A stretch of DNA of 14,792 nt from Anaerolineales bacterium (GTDB taxonomy: Bacteria; Chloroflexota; Anaerolineae; 4572-78; J111). The stretch lies in NCBI GenBank assembly GCA_012032575.1, contig JAAUSP010000133.1, positions 1 through 14,792 of the forward strand. The letters are read 5' to 3'. Made by a program: the position numbers and the translations under genes. Positions 6,113-14,792 of the stretch are shown one piece after another (position 1 is the first letter of the stretch; each line of letters starts with the position of its first letter). Below the pieces are notes generated by a model. It saw only the letters and a program-made list of their open reading frames with translations, made no database searches and was not told the DNA's origin.

Positions 6113-7202
6113 TTATGCCGGCACAAGGATTTGAAAATCAACCAGCGTGCGGACCAGCGAGGGATTAATACGCACCCCTTTTGCAGCGGCGGACTCAATG
6201 GCCTCAAGCGTGGGGCGGCCATCGAAATAAGGCAAAATTTCCCAGACAGGTGGGGGAATTTTGAGTAAATCGGTATTGATATAACTGTGGATCAGGTTGA
6301 AATCAGCCTGGATTTGGACAATCTGAAAGCTGCCCAGGCGCAGGCGCTCCGGCAGCGTGTCCGAAAGCAAACGCTGGTGGGCTTGCCCGGTAAGTTTGGC
6401 CCACAGGCCCAGTTCCGGCCCGCAGATCGCGGTGACATCGACCCAGGTTAGCGGTTCGACCAGCCGGGCGCAGGCCTGAAAATACTCCACTTCCCGCCCG
6501 GCCCATTGACCCCAGACCTGGCGTTGGGTTTCAAAATCCAACTGGGTTTCCGTCTGCTCCAATTCGAGCAGGTGGATGATCTGGCCTGGCCCGGTGGGAG
6601 CTAAAAACTGAAGCAGTACGTCCGGCTCAATCGCCAGTTCGAGGGCGCACCAGTAAACCAAATCGCGTTCTATGACCATCAGCAGTTGTTTGAGCGTATC
6701 CCAAAACTGTTTGCCCAGCGCGCCCCGCGTATGTTTGCAAAAAAAGGTGGTACAAAACGGCCTCGCGGTAAGGCCAGATACTGCACAGCCCGCCATCCTG
6801 ATCCAGATAATATGGACAGCGCAGCCCGGTAATACGGCCAAAAAATTGGTCGGCGGAGTCGTATTTGAGATCATAACTGGAGGTCCGGTTCAGCCATAAG
6901 GGCGTGGCAATGCTGTCGGCTTGAAGGTAGGCGATGAGGGCAGCCCGGCCTTCGGTCAGCGCCGGGTCGTCGTCGTTCAAGATAGAGCCGACCAGAAAGT
7001 TGGGCAGTTCAGGGATATAGGTGCAGCATTTTGCTTGGGGGTGGTAGTAAAGACTCGCCGCGTGAGCCGGGGCGTCGGGGGGAGCGAGCATGGCGCAGTT
7101 GAGGCAGGTGGCGTTATGCTCCGGCGGAATCGGCCCAGCGAGCACGTCGGCCAGCCAGCCGGCGTAGAGTTTGGGCAGCGTGATTTCGAGTTCTGTGCTC
7201 AT
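6113..7202 (-). CDS. Cysteine-rich protein with YkgJ-like metal-cluster pattern, one frameshift
   Basis: Third gene of the minus-strand operon. Two overlapping frames join into one 362-residue protein if one T is removed from the T4 run at 6754-6757, giving CSIWPYREAVCTTFFCKH; the T7 run at 6739-6745 is the alternative site. Cysteines: C33xxC36, C59C60, C129, C140, C150, C155, with His157 nearby. The order CxxC...CC...CPYYLDQDGGLCSIWPYR...C resembles the CxxCxxCC (YkgJ, PF03692) zinc- or iron-chelating family, where the later cysteines sit in C-x-I-(Y/W)-x-x-R-P-like motifs; the spacing between the first cysteines is wider here. The C-terminal 200 residues are helical and unrecognised. There is no signal peptide, so it is probably cytosolic. 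It begins 29 bp after the phosphatase gene. Function not known; metal or Fe-S binding is inferred from the cysteines. Confidence 0.7.
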
Positions 7203-7231
7203 TTGATTTCAGATAGTTTTCGGATAAGGTA

Positions 7232-8530
7232 CTAAGTAATCTCATGGCCCCGATAGCGCAGGGCCAATATCGTAATATCATCCGATTGGGGCATGCCTTT
7301 GGCAAACTGAGAAACGGAGTTGAAGAGCGTTTTGACCACCATGGTAATGTCGTCGTCGGTTGGCGCTGTTTGCAGCGTATCACAGGCGCGAGCCACCGAG
7401 TAAAGTTCGCGTTGGGGATTTTCGGCCTCGGTCACCCCATCGGTGTACAAAACCAGCATGTCACCGGGTTGAAAGCGGCGTTCGGCAACTTCGTAACGGG
7501 CCTCTCCATTTATTCCCAGTAAAATTCCTTTGGGCACTTCCAGCAGATTAAAGGGACCTCCCTTACTTGAATAGAAGGGCGGATTGTGACCGGCGTTCAT
7601 ATAAGTCAACGTACCCGACGTCACCTCGAACAAACCAACAAACAGGGTGACAAACATGCACTCATCGTTGTTCTCGCATAACATCTGATTGACCGCCGGC
7701 AGGACCGACTCGAGGTGGCTGTCTTTGGACAAACTCATCCGCAGGAGGGTCATAGCCCTCATCATAAACAGAGCTGCCGGCATTCCTTTGCCCGACACAT
7801 CGCCAATAGCTATACAAAAGGTATTCTTGTCGAGGGCGAAGACATCATAAAAATCTCCGCCAACTTCTATGGCCGGCTCTATCATGGCGCAGACATCAAC
7901 TTGGGGATGGTTGGGCAGCAGGGGAATTTCCTGGGGCAGAATATTCGCCTGAATCTTGGCCGCTGCCGCCAGCTCTTTTTGTAAATGCTCATAGCGGAGT
8001 CGCTGCTCCAGTGATTGCCGGATGACCTCATTATCTTTGCGAGTGCGCTGGGTCAGCACCCGCAACAGATTTCTGACCGCATGGGGCAAATGAATAAAGT
8101 TGTTCCAAAAAATATCTTCTGGTATGACAATCACCTGGCTTTTTGCTTCGGCTATCACAAAGGCTGAAGTCCGCCGCTGTTCAATCAGCGACATCTCGCC
8201 AATGCACTCTCCGGGGGCAATGGGAAAGCTTATGTCCGAATCGGCTTTATCCAGATAAACTTGTAATCGTCCGGAGACCAGCAGGTAAAGATTGTGATTT
8301 TCCAGGCCAGGCGAAATTAGAATGTCGCCTGGCTGCAATTGTTGCGTGGAACATTCAGCCAGAACCGGATCGAGCAGAAGGACCGGAATTTCATAAAAGA
8401 GACCAGACCGGAAAAAGTTAGCGTCTGTCGTGGCAAGTTTTTGGTTTAGGGGAATATTGTTCAGTTCCTCCGTGGAGGTATCATCATCACAGAACTCTCG
8501 TAGTTCCAATTCAGTTTTTTCAAAAGCCAT
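7232..8530 (-). CDS. Cyclic-nucleotide-binding domain / SpoIIE-type PP2C phosphatase fusion
   Basis: A 432-residue RsbU/SpoIIE-like serine phosphatase that should dephosphorylate a STAS anti-sigma antagonist, most likely the product of the gene just upstream. Residues about 45-165 form a cNMP-binding (CRP-like) domain with the phosphate-binding cassette GECIGEMSLIEQRRTSAF, keeping its Glu and Arg. A coiled coil (about 165-195) leads to the PP2C domain, whose metal and catalytic motifs are intact: GGDFYD (224-229), GDVSGKG (243-249), AGHN (313-316), TDGVTEA (363-369), SDDIT (416-420). No DNA-binding or kinase domain is present. The start is chosen at ATG 8530, 16 bp after the STAS stop; a TTG at 8554, overlapping that stop, would add eight residues, and neither has a good Shine-Dalgarno. 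Confidence 0.92.
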   Translation of the reverse strand: MAFEKTELELREFCDDDTSTEELNNIPLNQKLATTDANFFRSGLFYEIPVLLLDPVLAECSTQQLQPGDILISPGLENHNLYLLVSGRLQVYLDKADSDISFPIAPGECIGEMSLIEQRRTSAFVIAEAKSQVIVIPEDIFWNNFIHLPHAVRNLLRVLTQRTRKDNEVIRQSLEQRLRYEHLQKELAAAAKIQANILPQEIPLLPNHPQVDVCAMIEPAIEVGGDFYDVFALDKNTFCIAIGDVSGKGMPAALFMMRAMTLLRMSLSKDSHLESVLPAVNQMLCENNDECMFVTLFVGLFEVTSGTLTYMNAGHNPPFYSSKGGPFNLLEVPKGILLGINGEARYEVAERRFQPGDMLVLYTDGVTEAENPQRELYSVARACDTLQTAPTDDDITMVVKTLFNSVSQFAKGMPQSDDITILALRYRGHEIT

Positions 8531-8546
8531 ATTATTTTGGAAATTT

Positions 8547-8900
8547 CTATTCAATATCCGCCGCTTTCAGGTCGGCGCAAGCGGCATCGAAATCATCATA
8601 AATGGGAATTATTTCGCCAATCCCGGCCATAACCAGGACATCTTTAACTGACGGGAGTGGTTTGTATAAAACCATTTTACCCCCACGTCTGGCGAGTGAT
8701 TTGGCGTTACTTACCAAAATCCGCATGCCATAAGAGGTAATAAACTCAACCCCGGCCATATCAACCAGGACAACCTGCTTTTTGGAGGCGGTCTGGGCCG
8801 TGAATGAATTTTCTATTTCGTTAGTGCCCGGGATGTCCAGCCGCCCATTGAGCATAATTTGTTTAATCCCATTTTCTAGCTCGATCACTTCTAACATCAT
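8547..8900 (-). CDS. STAS-domain anti-sigma-factor antagonist (SpoIIAA/RsbV-like)
   Basis: A 117-residue single-domain STAS protein. In the partner-switching scheme the dephosphorylated form binds an anti-sigma/serine kinase and frees its target. The usual phospho-site motif reads GVEFITSYGMRIL here, with Ser56 in the conserved place; the N-terminal LNGRLDIPGTNEIE strand-helix is typical. The start is ATG 8900 with a strong GGAGGTGA seven bases ahead (an upstream frame to 9113 lacks such a site). First gene of the operon with the phosphatase and the Cys-rich protein. No HATPase anti-sigma kinase and no sigma factor lie in the window, so its partner must be elsewhere. Confidence 0.92.
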   Translation of the reverse strand: MMLEVIELENGIKQIMLNGRLDIPGTNEIENSFTAQTASKKQVVLVDMAGVEFITSYGMRILVSNAKSLARRGGKMVLYKPLPSVKDVLVMAGIGEIIPIYDDFDAACADLKAADIE

Positions 8901-8957
8901 AATGCGTTCACCTCCGTAGAATATGGATTTTGAGCCGCCTATATTTATAAACACCAT

Positions 8958-8985
8958 AAGATACACCTTTTTTAGTTTCTTGCAA
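8958..8985 (-). promoter_or_regulatory. Candidate promoter of the STAS operon
   Basis: On the minus strand, TTGCAA (8985-8980), 16-bp spacer and TATCTT (8963-8958). This gives a leader of about 50 nt before the ATG at 8900. The match is moderate; support comes mainly from position and from the overlapping palindrome. Confidence 0.4.
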
Positions 8986-8998
8986 ATTAATAATTTGC
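8982..8998. promoter_or_regulatory. 17-bp perfect palindrome, candidate operator
   Basis: GCAAATTAATAATTTGC: 8-bp arms around a single central base, overlapping the -35 region of the STAS operon promoter. It also lies about 60 bp upstream of the divergent promoter of the methyltransferase gene. It is a plausible binding site for a dimeric regulator. Confidence 0.45.
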
Positions 8999-9057
8999 TG
9001 GTGCTGGTCGGGGCTTCGATTTCCTCCAGAAACCTGGTGTGAAACTTCGTTGTATTT

Positions 9058-9085
9058 TTGACTTGAACCGAATCAACGGTAAAAT
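9058..9085 (+). promoter_or_regulatory. Promoter of the methyltransferase gene, TTGACT-16-TAAAAT
   Basis: Plus strand: TTGACT (9058-9063), 16-bp spacer, TAAAAT (9080-9085). Transcription would begin near 9092, about 94 nt before the ATG at 9186. Confidence 0.5.
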
Positions 9086-9185
9086 AGTCTTCCAAGCATA
9101 TCGGGAGTGGCATGACAGAATATAGAAATGAGAGAAATAAATCTCGGTCATCTCAAAGTGCATCTGAAAGGGATTAAAACGGTTA

Positions 9186-9791
9186 ATGTCGTCCCACTTT
9201 GACCGTCTGCTTGAATTCTACCAGGGCGGTTCTGTGCCCTGGGATCAACCCGACCCGCCGCCGGAAGTGCTGGCCTTTGTGCCGACTCTGCCCGTTGGTC
9301 GGGCGCTCGACCTGGGCTGTGGCTTGGGCCGGGCTTCACTGTATCTGGGCCGGCTCGGCTGGCAGGTGGATGGCGTTGACTTTATCCCCCAGGCCGTCAC
9401 CGAGGCCATGTCGCGGGCCAGGCAGGCCGGGCTGGATCAGGTCCATTTTCATCTGGGCCAGGCAACCCAGCTCGATTTCTTGCACGGTCTGTATGATTTC
9501 GCTCTCGATGTTGGCTGTGTTCACAGTTTTACCACCATTGAGCTACAGGCTTACCATCGGGAATTGCTGCGTCTGCTCAAACCGGGCGGTTATTATTTGC
9601 TCTTTGCTCATCTCACCAAAGAGGAGCCGGCACCGGAAGAGCGGCGCTGGTTAATTGAAGCTGACCTGCGCCACATCTTTGCCGAGGGGTTTACGTTGGA
9701 ACAGGTCGAATATGGCCAGACCCAGGTAGGCGATCAGGCTCCCTGGCATTCGGCCTGGTTCTGGTACCGCCGCAGCAGAGCTGAAATCTAG
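9186..9791 (+). CDS. SAM-dependent class I methyltransferase
   Basis: A 201-residue soluble methyltransferase of the small Methyltransf_11/25 or tellurite/thiopurine-resistance type. Motif I is ALDLGCGLGRASLYL (about 40-54), the acidic residue after strand 2 is in GVDF (Asp65), motif IV reads LDVGCVHSF, and LLRLLKPGGYYLLF is the post-I helix/strand. The N-terminal GGSVPWDQPDPPPEVL resembles the substrate-proximal lid of thioether/thiol methyltransferases. The substrate cannot be told. ATG start at 9186 with a distant AGGG; it appears to be monocistronic and divergent from the STAS operon. A hairpin at 9857-9880 may end it. Confidence 0.88.
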   Translation: MSSHFDRLLEFYQGGSVPWDQPDPPPEVLAFVPTLPVGRALDLGCGLGRASLYLGRLGWQVDGVDFIPQAVTEAMSRARQAGLDQVHFHLGQATQLDFLHGLYDFALDVGCVHSFTTIELQAYHRELLRLLKPGGYYLLFAHLTKEEPAPEERRWLIEADLRHIFAEGFTLEQVEYGQTQVGDQAPWHSAWFWYRRSRAEI

Positions 9792-9856
9792 TTTTACCCT
9801 CGCTCTTATATTCAAAATTACCCCATCAGACACGACAAGCCAAATTCAAAGATAGA

Positions 9857-9894
9857 AACCCGAACAGATTCATTTGGGTTATAGTTCCATTTTT
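9857..9894 (+). terminator. Weak terminator-like hairpin after the methyltransferase gene
   Basis: Arms AACCCGAA (9857-9864) and TTTGGGTT (9873-9880) pair over 8 bp with one G-U; a T5 run (9890-9894) follows only after nine bases. Moderate to poor terminator. Confidence 0.35.
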
Positions 9895-9944
9895 CTTATA
9901 GCATGTGCAGCAGGGATATGATATAGTGTAAGCGTAGACTGGTA

Positions 9945-9982
9945 AAGTGGTTCTGCTTGAACAGTTTATAATTAAACCACTT
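9945..9982. repeat. Inverted repeat upstream of the c-di-GMP protein gene
   Basis: Perfect 8-bp arms AAGTGGTT (9945-9952) and AACCACTT (9975-9982) around a 22-bp AT-rich loop that contains TATAAT (9967-9972). It lies about 65 bp ahead of the start at 10045. It could be a regulator site around a -10 element; no convincing -35 is seen. Confidence 0.35.
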
Positions 9983-10044
9983 GAAATATTTGCCGAAATA
10001 TATGTAGTTAAAGTTTTTACCAAACCTTGAGAGACTAATTAACA

Positions 10045-13000
10045 ATGACTTATTGGCACTATTCCCTCTACCTTACCCTGCTCTTCATGGTTGGGATTCT
10101 ATCATCTCTTCTGGTTATCTACAGTGGCAAGTACCGGACTACACCAGGCGTTACTGCTTTCAATTTCTGATGCTGGGTATTACCATCTGGACCTTCGGTT
10201 ATGCCCTTGAGTTAGCCGCAGGTGATCTGGCAGCCAAAATTTTTTGGGCTAAATTCCAGTTTTTTGGTGTTGTTATCATTCCCTTGAGTTGGCTGGCCTT
10301 TGCTCACCAATACACAGGTCAAGCTCGACCTATCCCTCGCCCGATTTTAACTGTATTCATCCTCGAAGCGATCATCACCCTGGTTTTGATATGGACGAAT
10401 GAGGCGCACGGGCTGGCCTTTCGGGAAACCAGGTTGTTGGCCAGCGGCCCGTTTTTGACCCTGGTGATAAGGTTCGGACCATTGATATGGGTACATGTCG
10501 CTTACACTTACCTTTTGCTCCTGCTCGGTACAGGTCGCCTGATCTTGATGTTTTTTGGATCCCTGTCCTTACATCGCTGGCAAGTGGGCCTTCTAATATT
10601 AGGGGCATTGTTCCCCTGGCTGGCAAATGTTCTTTTTCTCTGGGGCCTCGGCCCCATTCCCGGATTGGATTTATCTCCCTTTGCCTTTGCCATATCCGGC
10701 CTGATCTTTGCCTGGGACCTGGCCCGGCTGCGCTTTCTGGAGATTGTGCCGATAGCCCATGAACTGACGATTGCCAGCATGACGGATAGCTTGCTGGTTC
10801 TGGATAAACAGAATCGAGTCACTTACCTCAATCCTGCGGCACGTAAGGCCATCGGTTCTAAAGCGGCTCAGGTTGTCGGCCAACCGGCTAATCTCGTCCT
10901 CGCTGATTACCGGGATTTGGTTGAGCGCTACCATGATACCGACCAACTCGATACCGAAGTAACTCTGGAGGTACCCTCTGCTATTCCAGGCTCGGCTGCA
11001 ACAGAAAAGGTACTGCGTCATTACAACTTACGGGTCTTTCCGATTCAAAGCCGGGACGGGCAATCTATCGGGCGGGTCATTCAACTGCGGGATATTACCA
11101 CCCTCAAAACGTCCGAGGAGAGCCTGTTTGCCCAAAAACAACTCTTTGAAAGTCTGGCTAACCTGGCTTCGGCCACAACCACTATTGGCCGCAGCCGGTT
11201 GTTGGTTGCCCTCCAAAATGTATTAGACCAGGCCGGTCAGCTAACCAAAGCAGAGTCGGGTGGGTTATTCCTGTTGGCCGACGAAAAAGAACCCGTTGTT
11301 CCCTTGATCTATGGTCAAGTTGCTCCTGAGTCAAGCGCGGGCTTGAAAGCGCTGGTCAGCTCCAAAGGGCTGGCCTCGTGGGTGATGAGCCATAATCAGT
11401 CAACTCTGGTCGCCGATACCGGGGTGGATGAACGCTGGTCTTCTCCGGTTGAACTGACTCCCCCGGTGCGGTCTGCCCTGGTCATCCCGCTGGTCAGCGG
11501 CCCACTTGTTTTAGGAATTTTGACGCTGCTGCACAGCCGGCCTGATCATTTTCACAGTGAACAGTTGCAATTGCTCCAGGTCGCCGCTGATCAGATGAGC
11601 CTGGCTTTACGCAATGCCCGCACCTTCGAAATGCAGCGCCGGATTGCCCGGCAGCAGGCCACGCTTTACGAGGTACTCAGGGAAGTAGCCGGCCGCACTG
11701 ACCTGGGCAATGTTGCCGCGGTCGCCATAGAGTCGATTGGCCGGGTGGCCGGGTGGACGCATGCCCTTTTAGCAATGCCCAGTGATGATAATCAACACTG
11801 GTTTGTTGCCGCGGCTGGCGGCGTGTTTTCAAATTCGATTGGGCAGAAAGTTTCCCTGCGTCAGGGACTCATCAGCCGTGTCTTTAAAACCGGGCAGCTT
11901 CAAGTTGTGCCCGATGTGACGGCTGACCCGGACCACCTTGTCTTTGATGCCGGCCTGCGGAGTGGGTTGATTGTTCCATTACAGCGCCATGGCCGCACTC
12001 TGGGCGTGCTCAACCTGGAAAGCAGCCAACCTGCCGCCTTTAGCCCTGATGATATTCGCCTGGCCGAATCGCTGGGTGAGATTGTCGCCCTGGCCCTGGA
12101 TAACGCCCATCTGCATCAGAACGAGCGGGCACGCCGTCACGAACTGGAAGCGGTGCAGCAGGCCAGCCTCAGCTTGATTTCTTTGCTGGAATTACCTCAG
12201 GTACTCGATGCCATTTTGCAAACCATCCTTGACCTGGTCTCGCCGCATCGGGCTGACATCTTTCTCTACCTGGAGGAACGCCTGGTTTTTGGCGCTGCCG
12301 CCAGCCGCGAAGCGCCCCAGTCGCAGCCTTTTATCGAACCTCGGTCTGAGGGGTTGACTTATCGTGTAGCCCGTCACGGTGAGCCTGTTTTTGTGCCCAA
12401 CCTCAGCCTGCACCCGCTCTATTCCGCTCGTTCAGCCGAAATTGGGCCGGCCACAGTGGTTGCTTTGCCGCTTAAGATTGGCGCACGGGTGGTAGGGGTA
12501 TTGGACCTTTTCTGGATGGAACCTGACAGCTTTGCCGAGGCCAGATTACCCGTTTTGCGCCTGCTGGCCGATCAGGCCGCTATTGCTATTGAGAATGCCC
12601 GGCTTTATGCAGCGCTGCGTCAGAGTGAAGAGCGTTATGCTCTGGCCGCCCGCGGCGCTAATGATGGGTTGTGGGATTGGGACCTGCAGAGCAATCAAAT
12701 CTACTTCTCTCCCCGCTGGAAGGCCATGCTGGGATATGAAGAAGACGAGATTGGACGCGACCCCGAAGAGTGGTTCAAGCGTGTCCACCGGAGTGATCGT
12801 GAGGAGGTCAAAACAGAAATTTCGGCCCATTTAAGCGGCCTGACCTCTCACTTTGAAAGTGAATACCGGCTGCGGCACAAAGATGGCAGCTATCTCTGGG
12901 TGCTCAACCGGGGGTTAGCCATCAAAGATGCCGAAGGACGCGCCACCCGTATGGCCGGCTCGCAGACCGATGTCACCGAGCGCAAACAAGCGGAAGAACA

Positions 13001-14317
13001 GCTTCAGTATGATGCCTTTTATGATGGGTTAACCGGTATGCCCAATCGCGCCCTGTTTATGGACCACCTGGAACGATCACTGGGCCAGGCCAGGCGGCGC
13101 ACTCATTATTTATTGGCTGTTCTCTTTATGGACCTCGACCGCTTTAAGGTGGTGAACGAAAGCCTGGGCCATGCCATTGGGGACCAACTGCTGGTGGAAG
13201 TGGGACACCGGCTGCAGAGCTGTATCCGAACCGGCGATACGATGGCGCACCTGGGCGGCGACAAGTTTGCGCTGCTTCTGGACGGGATTCAACGAATCGG
13301 CGAGGCCAAAGACCTGGCCGATCAAATTCAGTATTTGCTGGCCCGCCCGATGAATTTAAACGGGCAGGAGGTGTTTATCAGCGTGAGCATTGGCGTGGTT
13401 TCCAGCCTGAACAAATACAATCGGGCCGATGAAATGCTGCGCGATGCCGAAGTGGCCATGTATCAGGCCAAAGCGCTGGGCCGGGCACGCTACGAACTGT
13501 TGAAACCAGCCTGCATGCCAGCCTGGTAGCCCGCTTGCAATTGGAAACCGACCTGCGCCGGGCTGTGGAGAATCAAGAGCTACAGCTTTATTATCAACCC
13601 ATTGTTGCCATCAACAATGGTCAGATTTCGGGGGTTGAAGCGCTTTTGCGTTGGCCGCACCCCAAGCGCGGCTTCATTTCGCCGGCTGAATTCATCCCCC
13701 TGGCCGAAGAAATCGGCTTGATTATCCCCATGAGCGAATGGCTTTTGCGTTTGGCCTGCCGTCAGGCTAAAGCCTGGCATGACAAAGGCCACACCGATTT
13801 TAACGTCACCGTCAATATTTCAGCCCGCCAATTTCAAGATCAACACCTGCCGGAATTGGTTGAAACCATCCTGCACGAAACCGGCCTGCCGGCCGGGGCG
13901 CTGGGTTTGGAAATTACCGAGAGTGCGGCCATGTTGAGCCAGGATTTGAGCATTCTTCCTTTAACCAAATTGAGTGAACTGGGCCTGCTTATCTCTATTG
14001 ACGATTTCGGTATTGGCTACTCCTCGTTAAGCCGACTCAAGTCGCTGCCGGTGAATAAACTTAAAATTGACCAATCTTTTACTCGCGACATCACCACCGA
14101 CTCCGACGACCGGGCGATCATCCGGGCGATTATTGCTATGGCCCATTCCCTCAAATTAAAGGTAGTGGCCGAAGGCGTAGAAACAGCCGAGCAGTTATCT
14201 TTTTTGCGGCAGCAGAATTGTGATGAAATCCAGGGCCATTTCTTTAGCCCGGCCTTGTCTGCTGCTGCCCTAACTGAATTATTGCAAGAAGGACCTTATC
14301 TGGCCGAGAGACTGTAA
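10045..14317 (+). CDS. 7TM-PAS-GAF-GAF-GAF-PAS-GGDEF-EAL c-di-GMP signalling protein, two frameshifts
   Basis: One protein of about 1424 residues, broken by two single-base losses. The true start is ATG 10045 (MTYWHYSLYLTLLFMVG, first TM); the frame is lost near 10161-10167 and resumes as FLMLGITIWTFGYALELA. The second loss, near 13503-13508, separates GGDEF from EAL; the restored reading is SLHASLVARLQLETDLRRA. Order: His-kinase-type 7TM input (1-230), PAS (238-358), three GAF (383-526, 543-688, 708-855), PAS (863-983), GGDEF (988-1158), EAL (1165-1415). The GGDEF signature is GGDKF (1071-1075) with an upstream RTGD I-site-like motif, so cyclase activity is doubtful. The EAL domain keeps EALLRW, VNISARQF, LEITES, DDFGIGYSSL, LKIDQSF, AEGVET and the late Gln, so phosphodiesterase activity is expected. 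Confidence 0.88.
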
Positions 14318-14502
14318 CCCCCGAATGGCTTGTTGCCGGATGTTGTAGTAAATTATCGAAAAAATCAGGTTACGCAGGAGAAAAATAAGTACCCGCCCAG
14401 ATTCTTCATCGGCCCCGGCTTTTCAGGACTATTCTGAGTCCGAGAGATTTGTTTCGCCATCTGGTCAGATTTCCTTTCGGAATTTGTCTCTCGTTGCCTA
14501 AA
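14318..14502. other. Gap between convergent genes, nothing firm
   Basis: 185 bp without a credible frame. The only structure seen is CGAGAGA/TCTCTCG (14441-14447 with 14487-14493) with a 39-nt loop. No canonical terminator for either neighbour. Confidence 0.3.
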
Positions 14503-14792
14503 TCAGAACGATCCCGTTTTTACTTCTCCCGCACGCTTGTAGGAAGCGACAATGACTCCGGCCGGCGAAGTTTTAGCTTCATGCAGGGTGAAAGCGGCAG
14601 GCATGGTTCCGTCCGCAAACAAGCGCTTGCCGGTGCCCAGGGTGATGGGGAATATTTTTAGCCAAAATTCATCCACTAAATCATGCTTCAAAAGGGTTTG
14701 GATGAGTTGACCACTCCCATGCACTTGTAAATCGGGGAACCTGTTGTTGTTTGAGCTGCTTAATTTCGTCCACAACGTTGCCCTTTAAAAAG
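14503..14792 (-). CDS. RibD C-terminal / dihydrofolate-reductase-family protein, partial, frameshifted
   Basis: C-terminal part of a YyaP/RibD-like small reductase, entering from the right edge. Conserved features: DLQVHGSGQLIQTLLKHDLV, then DEFWLKIFPITLGTGKRLF and YKRAGEVKTG at the end (stop at 14503). Upstream of about 14752 the matching family sequence (LKGNVVDEIKQLKQQ) continues in another frame, so an indel of one base lies near 14738-14752 (extra base in the CAACAACAGG stretch on the minus strand). These proteins resemble DHFR in fold but rarely serve as the housekeeping enzyme; the true substrate is usually unknown. Confidence 0.8.

Noticed and set aside
8901..9113. N-terminal extension of the STAS protein
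   Set aside because: The strong GGAGGTGA site fits ATG 8900, and the extension contains the predicted promoter and palindrome and no STAS-like sequence.
13535..14317. A separate stand-alone EAL protein starting at TTG 13535
   Set aside because: The reading frame is open upstream of the TTG and continues the typical GGDEF-EAL linker; a single missing base joins it to the upstream gene.

Overview
The window (about 14.8 kb, moderately GC-rich genes separated by AT-richer gaps) looks like a chromosomal segment of a free-living bacterium, most likely a member of the Chloroflexota (Anaerolineae-like). This is an inference from the style of the genes: a very large sensor protein with a 7TM input and PAS/GAF tandems ending in GGDEF-EAL, a GAF-containing NarL-class histidine kinase, a PRPP synthetase with a variant PRPP loop, a stand-alone corrinoid protein, and an Nramp-like transporter without the classical DPGN motif. 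No rRNA, tRNA, CRISPR array, integrase or transposase was seen.

Layout. (1) 1-2468, minus strand: a sensor histidine kinase translationally coupled (4-bp overlap) to a downstream Nramp-like transporter that runs off the left edge. (2) 2469-3450, plus strand: a strong sigma70-type promoter and a rho-independent terminator delimit a roughly 175-nt transcript, followed by a gene for a secreted protein with about 36% tyrosine and a compound terminator. (3) 3459-4409, minus: prs, with a well-placed promoter at 4494-4522. (4) 4636-5320, plus: a cobalamin-binding corrinoid protein whose leader holds a terminator-like hairpin. (5) 5321-6112: a simple terminator, a clover-like REP-type repeat cluster, a small HMA-fold-like gene and a nested terminator. 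(6) 6113-8900, minus: a three-gene operon coding for a STAS anti-sigma-factor antagonist, a cyclic-nucleotide-binding/SpoIIE phosphatase fusion and a cysteine-rich protein with a YkgJ-like cysteine pattern. (7) 9186-9791, plus: a SAM-dependent methyltransferase. (8) 10045-14317, plus: one roughly 1424-residue 7TM-PAS-GAFx3-PAS-GGDEF-EAL protein with a degenerate GGDKF site and a complete EAL site. (9) 14503-14792, minus: the C-terminal part of a RibD/dihydrofolate-reductase-family protein.

A point that affects every reading of the window: five genes are each interrupted by one or two single-base indels (eight in total). In every case the protein resumes at once in another frame with family-consistent sequence. 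This looks like residual sequencing error, or a very young decay, and not like true gene boundaries. I therefore annotate the joined genes.

The genes mainly sense and signal: phosphorelay, partner switching by Ser/Thr dephosphorylation, and c-di-GMP turnover. A few metabolic genes lie among them. The candidate for a less-described system is the STAS / cNMP-SpoIIE / Cys-cluster operon, where a metal- or redox-binding protein sits in the place where an output or a sensor of a partner-switching module would be expected.
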